Shown here: one piece after another, positions 55,812 through 64,000 of the stretch
Layout: every line of letters starts with the position of its first letter
Position numbering within the stretch: position 1 is the first letter of the stretch
Assembly (NCBI RefSeq): GCF_011761185.1
Contig: NZ_JAAOYM010000001.1
Coordinates: 1,612,001-1,676,000 of the forward strand
DNA length: 64,000 bases
Direction: 5' to 3'
Origin: Saccharomonospora amisosensis
Lineage (GTDB): Bacteria; Actinomycetota; Actinomycetes; Mycobacteriales; Pseudonocardiaceae
The notes under the pieces: model-generated
Database searches by the model: none
What the model saw: the letters and a program-made list of their open reading frames with translations, nothing else
Told to the model about the DNA's origin: nothing
Translations under genes and position numbers: made by a program

Positions 55812-57290
55812 ATGGGCGACCTGCCCGTGATCCTCGGTTCCGGCGCGCTCGTACTACTCGCCTCCGTCGTCGCGGTTCGGCTTTCGATCCGGCTGGGCCT
55901 GCCGTCGCTGCTGCTGTACCTCGGCATCGGCGTCCTCATCGGAGAGGCCGGTTTCGGCATCGAGTTCGACAACCCGGCGCTGACCCAGAGTCTCGGCCTG
56001 GCGGCACTGGTGATGATCCTCACCGAAGGTGGGATCACCACCCGGTGGTCCGATATCAAACCAGTGCTGGGGCCAGGAATCGCACTGTCCACAGTAGCTG
56101 TGGGGATCACCATAGGCGTCACCGGAGCGGCCCTGCATCTGCTGTTTCAACTGGAGTGGCGGACGGCGCTGCTGTGGGGTGCCGTGCTCGCCTCCACCGA
56201 CGCGGCCGCGGTGTTCTCCGTGTTGCGCACAGCGGGCATCGGTAAGCGACTGTCCGGAATCCTCGAACTGGAGTCCGGCCTCAACGACGCACCCACCTAC
56301 ATCGCGGTGGTGCTGTTGGCCACCGGCAGCACCGTCGACTGGACAGTGCCGCTGCGGGTGCTCTACCAGCTACTGGCCGGAGCGCTGATCGGGCTGGCAC
56401 TCGGCTGGCTCGGCGCGTGGGCGTTGCGCAGAGCCGCGCTGCCCGCCACGGGGCTCTATCCGCTGGCGGCCGTGGCGGTGTGCGTGGCAGCCTTCTCCTC
56501 CGCGCAGCTCGCGCTGGCTTCGGGTCTGCTCGCCACCTACGTCGCGGGCGTCGTGCTCGGCAACGCCCGGCTGCCACACCGTTCCGACACGCTTTCGTTC
56601 GCCGAAGGGCTGGGCTGGCTGGCCCAGATCGGCCTGTTCGTGCTGCTCGGGTTGTTCGCCTCACCCACCCGGCTGCTCGACGCCGTGGTGCCGGGCCTTG
56701 TCGCGGGAGCGCTGGTGCTGCTCGTGGCCAGGCCGGTTTCGGTGGTGCTTTCGGTGGCGGCGTTCCGAGTGCCCTGGCGGGAGCAGGTGTTCTTGTCGTG
56801 GGCCGGGCTGCGCGGTGCCGTGCCCATCGTGCTGGCCACCATTCCGCTGGCGGAGGGGATCGCGGGCGCGCAGCGGCTCGTCGACGCCGTTTTCGTGCTG
56901 GTGATCGTGTTCACCCTCGTGCAGGGCGCGTTGCTGACCCCGCTGGCGAAGCTGCTGCGGGTCGCCAAACCCTCCGAACCCAGGGAGATCGAGGTTGACG
57001 CCGCGCCGCTGGACGAACTGGAAGCGGTGCTGCTGCAGGTTCGCATCCAGCAGGGCTCGCGGCTGCACGGCGTGTACCTGGCCGAGTTGCGGTTGCCCAC
57101 CGGTGCCGGGGTGAGCCTGGTGGTGCGAAGGGGCGCCGGATTCACCCCGCAGGACACCACCAGGTTGCAGGAGGGAGACCAACTGCTGGTGGTCACCACC
57201 GAACAGGCAAGGGCGGCCACCGAACGCAGGCTGCGGGCGGTCTCCCGTGCGGGCCCTATCGCGAAGTGGCGAGGCGAGTCGGGAGACTGA
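55812..57290 (+). CDS. Monovalent cation/proton antiporter (CPA1, NhaP2/CvrA type) with TrkA_C domain
   Basis: The product is 492 residues with about 12-13 membrane helices. Conserved transport motifs include ASTDAAAVFSVLR and SGLNDAPTYIAVV (Asp pair) and GLRGAVPIVLA. A cytoplasmic RCK_C/TrkA_C domain (about 395-475) with LPTGAGVSLVVRRG follows, which usually binds a regulatory nucleotide or ion. ATG 55812 has GGGAGGTG 4 bases upstream. It probably exchanges K+ or Na+ for protons in pH or turgor control; the preferred ion is not visible. Confidence 0.92.
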   Translation: MGDLPVILGSGALVLLASVVAVRLSIRLGLPSLLLYLGIGVLIGEAGFGIEFDNPALTQSLGLAALVMILTEGGITTRWSDIKPVLGPGIALSTVAVGITIGVTGAALHLLFQLEWRTALLWGAVLASTDAAAVFSVLRTAGIGKRLSGILELESGLNDAPTYIAVVLLATGSTVDWTVPLRVLYQLLAGALIGLALGWLGAWALRRAALPATGLYPLAAVAVCVAAFSSAQLALASGLLATYVAGVVLGNARLPHRSDTLSFAEGLGWLAQIGLFVLLGLFASPTRLLDAVVPGLVAGALVLLVARPVSVVLSVAAFRVPWREQVFLSWAGLRGAVPIVLATIPLAEGIAGAQRLVDAVFVLVIVFTLVQGALLTPLAKLLRVAKPSEPREIEVDAAPLDELEAVLLQVRIQQGSRLHGVYLAELRLPTGAGVSLVVRRGAGFTPQDTTRLQEGDQLLVVTTEQARAATERRLRAVSRAGPIAKWRGESGD

Positions 57291-57345
57291 CCCACCGCCA
57301 GGTGCTGCCTGCGGGGCCGGTGGCGCAGCAGTGGACAATGGAGCG

Positions 57346-57930
57346 GTGAGCACAGAGCAGCAGCCGGAACCCACTGCCGCGGCCGAACAGTCGCAGTCCG
57401 ACCCGCCGAAACGGCGCGTCGTGCTGCTGGCCGTGGTGGCCGTGCTCGCCTACGCCGTCGACCTGATCACCAAGATCGTCGCGACGGCGACGCTGGAGGG
57501 TGAGCTGCCCGTTCGCATCCTCGGCGGCGCGGTCTACCTGCAACTCGTGCGCAATCCCTACGCAGCGTTCGGCATGGATTTCGGGGGCACCTGGATTCTC
57601 GCGGTCGTCGCCATCGCGGTTGCGGTGGCGATCATCTGGTTCGCCAGGCGACTGCGCTCGCCGGGCTGGGCAGTCGGGCTCGGTCTGATCCTTGCGGGTG
57701 CACTGGGCAACCTCACCGACCGCGTGTTCCGCGCGCCCGCGCTGTTGCAGGGGCACGTGGTCGACTTCATCTCCGTGTTCGCGCCCAACGGCGAACTCTT
57801 CCCGGTGTTCAACGCGGCGGACTCGGCCATTACCGTCGGTGCGGCCATTGTCGTGCTGCTCGCGGTGCTCGGCAGGGACTACGACGGCACGCGGGTGCGT
57901 AAGGCGCGGCACCCGGAGGAGCGTTCGTGA
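57346..57930 (+). CDS. lspA: Lipoprotein signal peptidase (signal peptidase II)
   Basis: LspA cleaves the signal peptide of prolipoproteins in the membrane. The 194-residue product has four membrane helices and the catalytic aspartates Asp125 (GNLTDRV) and Asp159 (FNAADSAI). GTG 57346 is chosen because GACAAT at 57334-57339 lies 6 bases upstream, a leaderless pattern, and because reading further upstream would enter the antiporter gene. Its stop overlaps the next gene in a GTGA junction, the usual lspA-rluD coupling. Confidence 0.94.
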   Translation: MSTEQQPEPTAAAEQSQSDPPKRRVVLLAVVAVLAYAVDLITKIVATATLEGELPVRILGGAVYLQLVRNPYAAFGMDFGGTWILAVVAIAVAVAIIWFARRLRSPGWAVGLGLILAGALGNLTDRVFRAPALLQGHVVDFISVFAPNGELFPVFNAADSAITVGAAIVVLLAVLGRDYDGTRVRKARHPEERS

Positions 57931-58853
57931 GCACACGGATGCTGCCCATACCGGAGGGGCTCGACGGTATGCGGGTGGACGCCGGGTTGGCCAGGCTGCT
58001 CGGGTTGTCCCGCACCGTGGTCGCCGACCTGGCCGAGTCGGGTGAGGTGCTGCTCGACGGCCGACCCGCCGCGAAGTCCGATCGGCTTGCCGCGGGTGGG
58101 TTGCTGGAGGTCCGGCTGCCGGAGCCGGAGCAGCCGGTGCGGGTGGTCGCCGAGCCCGTCGAAGGCATGCGTGTGCTCTACGACGACGAGGACATCGTGG
58201 TGGTGGACAAGCCTGTCGGGGTCGCGGTGCATCCCAGCCCCGGCTGGACCGGCCCGACAGTGGTGGGCGGGCTGGCCGCCGCGGGACTGCGTATCTCCAC
58301 GTCGGGCGCCGCAGAGCGGCAGGGCGTCGTGCACCGCCTGGACGCGGGCACCACGGGCGTGATGGTGGTGGCCAAGAGCGAGCACGCCTACACGGTGCTG
58401 AAACGGGCGTTCAAGGAACGCACGGTGCTCAAGGGCTACCACGCGCTGGTGCAGGGGCATCCGGACCCGACCAAGGGCACCATCGACGCGCCCATCGACC
58501 GGCACCCGCGCCACGACTACAAGTTTGCCGTCGTGGCGGGTGGTAGGCCGTCGGTGACGCATTACGAGGTGATCGAGGCGTTCCGGGCAGCTTCGCTGGT
58601 GGACATCAAGTTGGAAACCGGGCGGACCCACCAGATCCGCGTGCATTTCGCGGCGCTGCGGCACCCGTGTGTCGGCGACCTGACCTACGGCGCCGACCCG
58701 GTGCTGGCCCGCAAGCTGGGGCTGACCCGGCAGTGGCTGCACGCCCGCACGCTGGGTTTCGCGCACCCCGCCGACGGCCGGTGGGTGGAGTTCACCAGCG
58801 AGTATCCCGCCGACCTCGCGGCCGCGCTCGACAAGTTGCGGGCGCAGACCTGA
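57927..58853 (+). CDS. RluD-family ribosomal pseudouridine synthase
   Basis: The product is 308 residues with an N-terminal S4 RNA-binding domain (about 13-72) and a catalytic domain with HRLDAGTTG, where Asp139 is the nucleophile. Later motifs include LKGYHALV and [10 protein letters not shown]. It modifies uridines in 23S rRNA; the exact positions are not predictable. GTG 57927 overlaps the lspA stop. It ends 2 bases before the convergent HTH gene. Confidence 0.95.
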   Translation: MSTRMLPIPEGLDGMRVDAGLARLLGLSRTVVADLAESGEVLLDGRPAAKSDRLAAGGLLEVRLPEPEQPVRVVAEPVEGMRVLYDDEDIVVVDKPVGVAVHPSPGWTGPTVVGGLAAAGLRISTSGAAERQGVVHRLDAGTTGVMVVAKSEHAYTVLKRAFKERTVLKGYHALVQGHPDPTKGTIDAPIDRHPRHDYKFAVVAGGRPSVTHYEVIEAFRAASLVDIKLETGRTHQIRVHFAALRHPCVGDLTYGADPVLARKLGLTRQWLHARTLGFAHPADGRWVEFTSEYPADLAAALDKLRAQT

Positions 58854-58855
58854 CG

Positions 58856-59872
58856 CTAGGCCTCGATCGACCAGGTCAGCGAGCGTTCGTCGGGTTCGGG
58901 TCGGGGACTCCACCGCACCGACGTGATACGCAGACCCTCCGGCACCACGTACACGGTGTGGCCGCCGCTGGTCTCGCCGGGCCCTACGCCGATCTTGTGC
59001 GGCGGGCGCGACGTCAGCGACACCGGTGCCTTGGTGATCGCCTTGCCGTCCGCGGTGATCAGTTCGAGGTAGTTGTCCGGCAGCGACGCGAACGCGATCT
59101 TTCCCTCGTTGGTCACCTCGGTATGCACGACGATCGCCCGCTCGCCCTGCTCGAGCCGGTAGCCCGCGGCGCCGAACAGGAAGTCGGCGGGGTCTTGCAC
59201 CTCCAACAGCTGGATCGCGAGTTGCTCACCTTCGAGACCCTGGGTGTGCAGCAGCTCGCCCGCGCGGCCGGCGCGAGTGGGTGGTGTCCCGCCGGGCGGG
59301 GCCGGTCGCTGGTCGCCGCGTGCCCACAGCGCACTCTGCGGTGGCCCCCATGTGCTCATGGCCGGATCCGGTGGCTGTGGGGACTGCTGCTGTGGGGACT
59401 GCTGCTGTGAGGGCTGCTGCTGTGGGAACTGCTGTTGCTGTGGCGGTGGGTGCTGTGGCGGCTGTGGGTGTGCCGGTTGCCCGGCCGGGTGGCCAGCGGA
59501 GACCCCAGGAGGTGCGTAAGGACCGCTCGGTGCCCCGTGCACCGGGTAGGCGCCACTGGGCATTCCTCGCACTTGGTAGGCGCCACTCGGTGTGCCGTGG
59601 ACCGGATAGGCCCCGCTGTGGGTGCCATGGACCTGCCTGGGCTGGGCGTGGCTACCGGGGGCGGGCGAACTCGCCAGCGCCGCACGCAGCCCGTTGGGAT
59701 CGCTTTCGACCCCAACCAGCAGCGGAAGCCCGGTAGCGGAGAGGTTCACCAGCCGGTAGGCGACTTCCCTGGGATCCATGCCCAGCCTCGCCGCGAGTTC
59801 GTGCACCGCGGCCTTGCCCACCTCGGCGAGCGCGGCGAGCAGGCGTGCGTCGACGGGATCAGTCACGGCCAC
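58856..59872 (-). CDS. AsnC-like winged-helix protein with Pro/Gln-rich repeats and a C-terminal beta domain
   Basis: The product is 338 residues. The N-terminal segment (about 5-55; ARLLAALAEVGKAAVHELAA) looks like an AsnC-type winged helix. A low-complexity middle follows, with four 10-residue units of the form VHGTPSGAYP and a run of Gln/Pro/Ser. The C-terminal domain (about 215-338) is a beta-rich domain resembling DUF4352/immunoglobulin-like modules. GTG 59872 is 7 bases after a TACGCT -10 (59880-59885, minus strand), a leaderless pattern. It diverges from the DUF885 gene with only 34 bases between start codons. Function is unknown. Confidence 0.75.
   Translation of the reverse strand: MAVTDPVDARLLAALAEVGKAAVHELAARLGMDPREVAYRLVNLSATGLPLLVGVESDPNGLRAALASSPAPGSHAQPRQVHGTHSGAYPVHGTPSGAYQVRGMPSGAYPVHGAPSGPYAPPGVSAGHPAGQPAHPQPPQHPPPQQQQFPQQQPSQQQSPQQQSPQPPDPAMSTWGPPQSALWARGDQRPAPPGGTPPTRAGRAGELLHTQGLEGEQLAIQLLEVQDPADFLFGAAGYRLEQGERAIVVHTEVTNEGKIAFASLPDNYLELITADGKAITKAPVSLTSRPPHKIGVGPGETSGGHTVYVVPEGLRITSVRWSPRPEPDERSLTWSIEA
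59376..59435. repeat. Four tandem 15-base repeats in the HTH-repeat gene
   Basis: Four units of the form TGTGGGGACTGCTGC (one exact pair, two diverged) encode the Gln/Ser/Pro run of the minus-strand protein. They are typical of slippage-prone coding repeats. Confidence 0.85.
59517..59636. repeat. Four 30-base repeats in the HTH-repeat gene
   Basis: Four consecutive 30-base units begin TAGGCGCCACT or a variant at 59517, 59547, 59577 and 59607. They encode the VHGTPSGAYP-type decapeptides of the minus-strand protein. Confidence 0.8.
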
Positions 59873-59879
59873 GGCTCGA

Positions 59880-59900
59880 AGCGTAGTCGGACAGTAGGCT
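59880..59900. promoter_or_regulatory. Compact divergent leaderless promoter pair
   Basis: TACGCT (59880-59885, minus) and TAGGCT (59895-59900, plus) are -10 candidates for two divergent genes whose start codons are 34 bases apart. Each lies 6-7 bases before its start codon and neither gene has a ribosome-binding site. Each -35 region overlaps the other gene. Confidence 0.5.
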
Positions 59901-59906
59901 GTCGCC

Positions 59907-61565
59907 ATGACCGCAGTCACCGCGTTGGCCGACGAGTTCATCGAGTTCTTGTTCGACGTCGATCCGCTGTGGCCTTCGGTGCTCGGTATGCGGCCCGCAC
60001 GTACCGGCCTGGGTGACGTGAGCGAGGAAGCCGAGCGGGAACAGCGTGCCACGCTGGAGCGGTTCCTGGAGCGCGCGCGGGCGGTCGACCCGCGAGGGCA
60101 GCAGGAGCGCACCACGGTGGATGTGCTCGTGAGCCATGCGAAGGCGCGCCTCGACGAGATCGACACGCGACTCGTCGAGTTCACCGTCAGCGACCTCTTC
60201 ATCGCCCCCGCGGCAGGCCTGCTCACCATGCTGCCCATGATCGGGATCAGCGACTCCGAACAGGGCAGGGCCCACCTTGAGCGGCTGGCCGCGATTCCGG
60301 AGTACCTCGACCGGATCGCCGACCGGCATCGGGCCGGAGTGGCGGCGGGGCGGTTGCCCGTCGAGCACCTCGTGCGGGCCGCGAGCGCCCATCTCGGCCG
60401 TTACCTCGCCGAACCGGCCGACGACCCGCTGCTGCGTCAACAACCGCCTGACGAGGAGTTCGCTCAGCGGCGCGCAGAGCTACTGCGCGAGGTGGTGCGT
60501 CCCGCCTTCGCGCGCTACCGCGACGTGCTCGACAACGAGATCGTGCAACACGGCAGGCCGCAGGAGCGGCCGGGGATGTGTCACCTGCCGGACGGCGATC
60601 GCGGCTACGCCGCGCTGGTTCGCGTCCATACCACCACGCAGCGCTCCCCGGAGGAGTTGCACGCCACCGGGCTGGAACTCATCGAGGCACTGGCGCAGGA
60701 GTACGCCGAGATCGGTGAACGGGTGTTCGGCACAAGTGAGCTGTCCGAGGTCTTCACCCGGCTGCGCACCGATCGCGCCCTGCGGTGGAACAGCGCGGAG
60801 GAGTTGCTGGAGACGGCGCGCTCGGCGATCGCGCGCGCCGAACAAGCCGCGCCACGTTGGTTCGGGCACATCCCGCCGCAACCGTGTGTCGTCGAGCCCG
60901 TCCCCGCCGCCGAGGCGCCCGGCGCGCCTGCCGCCTACTACCTGTGGCCGTCGGCGGACGGGTCGCGACCGGGGACCTACTTCGCGAACACCCACGAGGT
61001 CACGCAGCGGTTCCGGCACACGGCCGAGGTGACCGCCTTCCACGAGGCCGTGCCGGGCCACCATCTCCAGCTCAGCACCGCGCTGGGGCTGGCGGACCTG
61101 CCGTTGCTGCGCAGGGTCGGCAACTTCAACGCCTACGCCGAGGGCTGGGGGCTGTACTCCGAACGCCTTGCGCAGGAGATGGGCCTGTACTCCGACGACG
61201 TGGCGCTGCTCGGGATGCTGAGCATGGACTCGATGCGGGCGGGCAGGCTCGTGGTGGACACCGGACTGCACGCCAAAGGCTGGAGTCGACAGCAGGCCAT
61301 CGACTTCCTCGACCGCAACACCCCCATGCCCAGTGTCGAGATCGTCGCGGAGGTGGACCGCTATATCGGCTACCCAGGGCAGGCCCTTTCCTACATGGTG
61401 GGCAGGTTGGAGATCCAACGGCTTCGGGCCGAAGCGGAGCGGGCGCTGGAGGAGCGGTTCGACATCCGCGCGTTCCACGACCTGGTGCTGGGTGGCGGCG
61501 CGTTGCCGCTGTCGGTGCTGGCCGACGTGGTGAGCGCCTGGGTCGGGGCTACCGCGCCGCGGTGA
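59907..61565 (+). CDS. DUF885 family protein, putative metallopeptidase
   Basis: The product is 552 residues, largely alpha-helical. The motif HEAVPGHH at 379-386 (FHEAVPGHHLQLS) is the conserved signature of DUF885, thought to bind zinc. A second conserved stretch, YAEGWGLYSERLA, supplies further candidate ligands. No signal peptide is seen, so a cytoplasmic oligopeptidase-like role is possible but unproven. The start ATG 59907 follows TAGGCT by 6 bases. The 3' end overlaps the sortase remnant by 17 bases. Confidence 0.88.
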   Translation: MTAVTALADEFIEFLFDVDPLWPSVLGMRPARTGLGDVSEEAEREQRATLERFLERARAVDPRGQQERTTVDVLVSHAKARLDEIDTRLVEFTVSDLFIAPAAGLLTMLPMIGISDSEQGRAHLERLAAIPEYLDRIADRHRAGVAAGRLPVEHLVRAASAHLGRYLAEPADDPLLRQQPPDEEFAQRRAELLREVVRPAFARYRDVLDNEIVQHGRPQERPGMCHLPDGDRGYAALVRVHTTTQRSPEELHATGLELIEALAQEYAEIGERVFGTSELSEVFTRLRTDRALRWNSAEELLETARSAIARAEQAAPRWFGHIPPQPCVVEPVPAAEAPGAPAAYYLWPSADGSRPGTYFANTHEVTQRFRHTAEVTAFHEAVPGHHLQLSTALGLADLPLLRRVGNFNAYAEGWGLYSERLAQEMGLYSDDVALLGMLSMDSMRAGRLVVDTGLHAKGWSRQQAIDFLDRNTPMPSVEIVAEVDRYIGYPGQALSYMVGRLEIQRLRAEAERALEERFDIRAFHDLVLGGGALPLSVLADVVSAWVGATAPR

Positions 61566-62209
61566 GCCGGGCCGACACCAGGATCGCCTCCGTGCTTCGG
61601 GCGCCTGGCCCCGCGTAGCCGGTCGCGGTGAGTAGTCGCAGGTCGGGGTGTTCGGTGTGGGCGCTTGCCCTCGCGAGTGCGGATTCGGTGGGCAGCCGCT
61701 CGACGCCGTAGACGGTGAAAACGGCGGTGCTGCCGTCTGCTCGTCCCACCGCGACCTCGTCGCCGGGGCGAAGTTCCACGAGCCGGAGAAACGCGGCGCG
61801 CTCGTAGGCGAAACGCACATGCCCGGTCAGCACGGACGCCCCCCGCTCTCCGGGTTCTGGTTTCCTCGAGCCAGCCGACGGCACCGGCGTGGCCGGGCAC
61901 CTCGGTGACGCCGGAAGGGGTGCGGCCGAGTTCGATCACCGAGTCGGTGTCGAGTTCGATGGCGGGGATGCGCAGCCGCACCGGGGCCCCGGGCGGGAGC
62001 GGATCGTGTGCCGGTGGCGGTACTGCCGATGCCAGTGTCTCGGTGCCTGTGCCCGCTGCCCCGGAGCCGGGCTCGATGTCGGAAGGTTCGCCCATCGCGC
62101 CGGACCGTGCGAGTGTGACACCGGTGAGCACCGCAGCGAGGGTGATCGCGACTGCTGCCGCGGCCGCGCTGAGTCTTCCCACGTCGTCGGCGCGTCTGCC
62201 CGCGGTCAT
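61549..62209 (-). pseudogene. Degenerate class E/F-type sortase (frameshift, catalytic Cys absent)
   Basis: Reading from ATG 62209, the first part has a membrane anchor (about 15-37) and the sortase strand VRLRIPAIELDTDSVIELG leading to GHAGAVGWLEE. The frame then shifts by one base near a T3 run (61861-61863 on the plus strand). Removing one base restores EPGERGASVLTGHVRF and a sortase C-terminus, for 219 residues. The catalytic His (LTGHV) and a candidate Arg remain, but the usual TLxTC reads LLTATG, so the nucleophilic Cys is Ala. This looks like decay rather than only sequencing error. No substrate with a sorting signal is visible. Confidence 0.75.
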
Positions 62210-62346
62210 CGCCACCGGCCACCGCCCGGGTGGCACGTGGCGCGATCGGACGCCATGGCTTCCCCCTCCGAAACGGTCCCTCGATGCCTTCAGATCGCCT
62301 TCACCCGACCGTGCCGTTACCTCGAACCGGCTGACAAGGTTAAATG

Positions 62347-62362
62347 TCACCCAATTGGGTTA
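62347..62362. promoter_or_regulatory. Palindromic operator candidate, copy 2
   Basis: TCACCCAATTGGGTTA contains the perfect palindrome ACCCAATTGGGT (62349-62360). It matches the site at 13307-13322 in 14 of 16 positions. It lies between the sortase remnant and the Ppx/GppA gene, 67 bases before the GTG of the latter. Confidence 0.45.
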
Positions 62363-62429
62363 TCCAGTCGTTATCGGGCACGGTCGACTGGGTATGGCCA
62401 TTTCCGACCGATGCGAAAGGTACGAGGCG

Positions 62430-63386
62430 GTGAACGAAGCGGCGACGACTGGGGTTCTCGACGTGGGCTGCTTCAGTGCCCGCCTTACCGTGGTGCAGCA
62501 TGGGGACACGCGACTGCGACCGGTACTGAGTCACAAGACCCGGCTACACCTCGACCGGGCTCTTGACCTGGCGGGACGCCTGCGCCCCGAAGGCATCGAG
62601 GCGATCGTCGCAGCCGTGCGTACGGCCAACCGGGTCGCCGCACGCCACGGCGTATCCGACATCTTCCCACTGGCCACCTCCTCGGTGCGCGACGCGCGCA
62701 ACGCCGACGAAGTGGTCGAACGAGTGCACTCCGAGACCGGAACCCGCCTGGGATTCCTCAGCGGCACGCGGGAGGCGCAGCTTTCCTACGTGGCGGCCCG
62801 GCGCTGGTTCGGAGCGTCGGCCGGGCCGCTGGCCGTGGTCGACATCGGGGGAGGAACCGTCGAACTCGCCGCGGGACACGGCAGCGATGCCCAGTTCGCG
62901 CTGTCGCTCGGGTTGGGAGCTCGCGAGGTCACCAGGGCCTGGTTCGGCGCCGACACCGCGTCAGCGGCTGCGGTCGCACGACTGCGGGCACACGCGCTCA
63001 AGCGTGTCCGTGACGCGCTGGACGGCACCGAACACCAGTTGCGCGGCTACCGGACCGTCGGCAGCTCCAAGGTGCTGCGCCAGCTCGCGCGGCTGGCGGG
63101 TACGGCTCGCCGCGGCAGTCCCGAAGGCGAGTTGTGTGTCGAGGATCTCCGCGAATGGATTCCACGGTTGGCCGCCATGCCCGCCACCCGCCGCAGCGAG
63201 TTGCCGGGAATCTCGCGGCCGCGGGCCCGGCAGGCGCTCGCAGGCGCTGTTGTCGCAGAGGCGCTGCTCACGGTGTTCGGCGGTCGCGCCACGATCTGTC
63301 CCTGGTCGACAACTCAGGGACTGTTGCTGACCATGGTCGAGCAGCGCCAGCCCGAGCAACCCGGGCGAAGCCAATCCGTCGCGTGA
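62430..63386 (+). CDS. Ppx/GppA-family exopolyphosphatase / pppGpp phosphohydrolase
   Basis: The product is 318 residues with the ASKHA fold: phosphate-1 loop GVLDVGCFSARLTVV, the phosphate-2 loop VVDIGGGTVELAAG and the catalytic glutamate in GTREAQLSYVAARR. The first loop has Cys where many homologues have Ser. It degrades polyphosphate or guanosine pentaphosphate; which is not decidable. GTG 62430 is chosen so the first loop sits close to the N-terminus; ATG 62394 is an in-frame alternative. A palindromic site lies just upstream. It is followed by a DNA-glycosylase gene 7 bases downstream. Confidence 0.88.
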   Translation: MNEAATTGVLDVGCFSARLTVVQHGDTRLRPVLSHKTRLHLDRALDLAGRLRPEGIEAIVAAVRTANRVAARHGVSDIFPLATSSVRDARNADEVVERVHSETGTRLGFLSGTREAQLSYVAARRWFGASAGPLAVVDIGGGTVELAAGHGSDAQFALSLGLGAREVTRAWFGADTASAAAVARLRAHALKRVRDALDGTEHQLRGYRTVGSSKVLRQLARLAGTARRGSPEGELCVEDLREWIPRLAAMPATRRSELPGISRPRARQALAGAVVAEALLTVFGGRATICPWSTTQGLLLTMVEQRQPEQPGRSQSVA

Positions 63387-63393
63387 GGCGGGC

Positions 63394-64000
63394 ATGCCGG
63401 AGCTTCCCGATGTTGAGGGTTTCGGCCGCGTGCTCGCCGAGCACGCGTTGAGCGCCCCAGTTCGTGATGTCGAGGTGCTCGACGAGCAGGTGCTGCGCGA
63501 TGTCCAGCCGCGACGGCTGCGCGACAGCGTGCGCGGGCACCGCTTCGGCAGGCCGTGGCGGCATGGCAAGTGGCTCGTCGTTCCCGTCCGTGACGAACAA
63601 CCCTCGCTGTTGTTGCACTTCGGCATGACTGGGTCACTCGAGTGGGCACAGCCGCAGCAGCCCCGTCATCGCCACGACCGTGTGGTGTTCACCTTCCCGG
63701 ACGGCGAACTGCGCTACCGCGACATGCGCAAGCTGACCGGCATGCGGCTGGCACGCGATGACACCGAGCGCAGGGCCGCACTGGCGGACCTTGGCCCTGA
63801 CGCGGCGCAGGTGTCGCGAGCCGAACTCGCCGACGCGCTGAGCGGGGTGCGACGCAGGCTCAAACCGGCGCTTGTCGACCAATCCGTCGTCGCCGGACTG
63901 GGCAACCTGCTCGTGGACGAAATCCTGTGGCGGGCAAAGCTCAACCCGCGCAGGTCCACCGCGACCCTACGGCCCGCTGATGTGGCGCGGCTGCACGAGC
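63394..64000 (+). CDS. Fpg/Nei-family DNA glycosylase (partial, runs off the window)
   Basis: The visible 202 residues begin MPELPDVEG; after Met removal, Pro2 is the Schiff-base nucleophile and Glu3 the catalytic acid of the Fpg/Nei family, which excises oxidised bases. GRPWRHGKWLVV carries the expected Lys, and the helix-two-turn-helix motif is visible in VAGLGNLLVDEILWRAKLNP. The C-terminal zinc finger, if present, lies outside the window. ATG 63394 has a GAGGCGGG-type site upstream. Whether it is Fpg or a Nei-like enzyme cannot be decided. Confidence 0.9.
   Translation, partial: MPELPDVEGFGRVLAEHALSAPVRDVEVLDEQVLRDVQPRRLRDSVRGHRFGRPWRHGKWLVVPVRDEQPSLLLHFGMTGSLEWAQPQQPRHRHDRVVFTFPDGELRYRDMRKLTGMRLARDDTERRAALADLGPDAAQVSRAELADALSGVRRRLKPALVDQSVVAGLGNLLVDEILWRAKLNPRRSTATLRPADVARLHE

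Noticed and set aside
1-64000. tRNA/rRNA genes, CRISPR arrays, insertion sequences, prophage or attachment sites
   Set aside because: None was seen on reading both strands. Repeats present are short coding repeats or regulatory dyads.

Overview
The window is G+C-rich, densely packed actinobacterial chromosome with many GTG starts and 4-bp start/stop overlaps. Gene content points to an arabinogalactan-walled member of the Pseudonocardiaceae or a near relative (Amycolatopsis, Saccharomonospora or Prauserella type). The supporting signs are an Emb-type arabinosyltransferase, a GlfT2-type galactofuranosyltransferase, meso-DAP-type MurE, Wag31, SepF, IdeR, a translational T-box before ileS and KstR-type operators. 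The genus is an inference from gene content.

Layout. (1) 1-5129: genome-maintenance block. lexA diverges from a small membrane LysM protein of the ChiZ/DivS type, each with its own SOS box. nrdR and nrdJ (class II ribonucleotide reductase) follow, behind tandem NrdR-like boxes and DnaA-box-like sites. (2) 5240-16531: accessory block of a CPBP protease, TetR regulator with an NAD-binding partner, prolyl oligopeptidase, zinc metallopeptidase, CBS protein, secreted hydrolases, an S15 peptidase gene broken by a frameshift, and a DUF4192 protein. (3) 16556-19558: ideR-galK-galE on the minus strand. (4) 19706-24451: rhodanese, AcuC-like deacetylase, and a GNAT/acyl-CoA-synthetase protein acetyltransferase, which look like a lysine-acylation eraser and writer. 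(5) 24489-31670: wall arabinan/galactan genes (emb, glfT2) with a TylF-like methyltransferase and a secreted protein. (6) 31741-35421: steroid side-chain module (two acyl-CoA dehydrogenases, ferredoxin, SDR) with two KstR-type operators, syntenic with the M. tuberculosis Rv3502c-Rv3505 region. (7) 35481-51998: the distal dcw cluster murE-murF-mraY-murD-ftsW-murG-murC-ftsQ-ftsZ-pgeF-yggS-sepF-yggT-wag31 and a membrane protein. The usual proximal genes (mraZ, rsmH, ftsL, ftsI) are not upstream; murE starts behind a strong terminator with its own promoter. (8) 52045-58853: T-box/ileS, DUF167, cation/proton antiporter, lspA and an rluD-type pseudouridine synthase. (9) 58856-64000: an HTH protein with P/Q-rich repeats, a DUF885 peptidase-like gene, a degenerate sortase, a Ppx/GppA phosphatase and the start of an Fpg/Nei glycosylase.

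How the parts work together. The dcw run makes and polymerises the peptidoglycan precursor (MurE to MurG, FtsW) and builds the division and polar-growth machinery (FtsQ, FtsZ, SepF, Wag31). The emb/glfT2 locus decorates that wall. The lexA/LysM/nrd block ties DNA damage to division arrest and dNTP supply. Two genes (S15 peptidase, sortase) carry single-base frameshifts at short homopolymers; the sortase also lacks its catalytic cysteine, which favours real decay there. No tRNA, rRNA, CRISPR array, insertion sequence or prophage was seen. No gene-free stretch exceeds about 300 bases.
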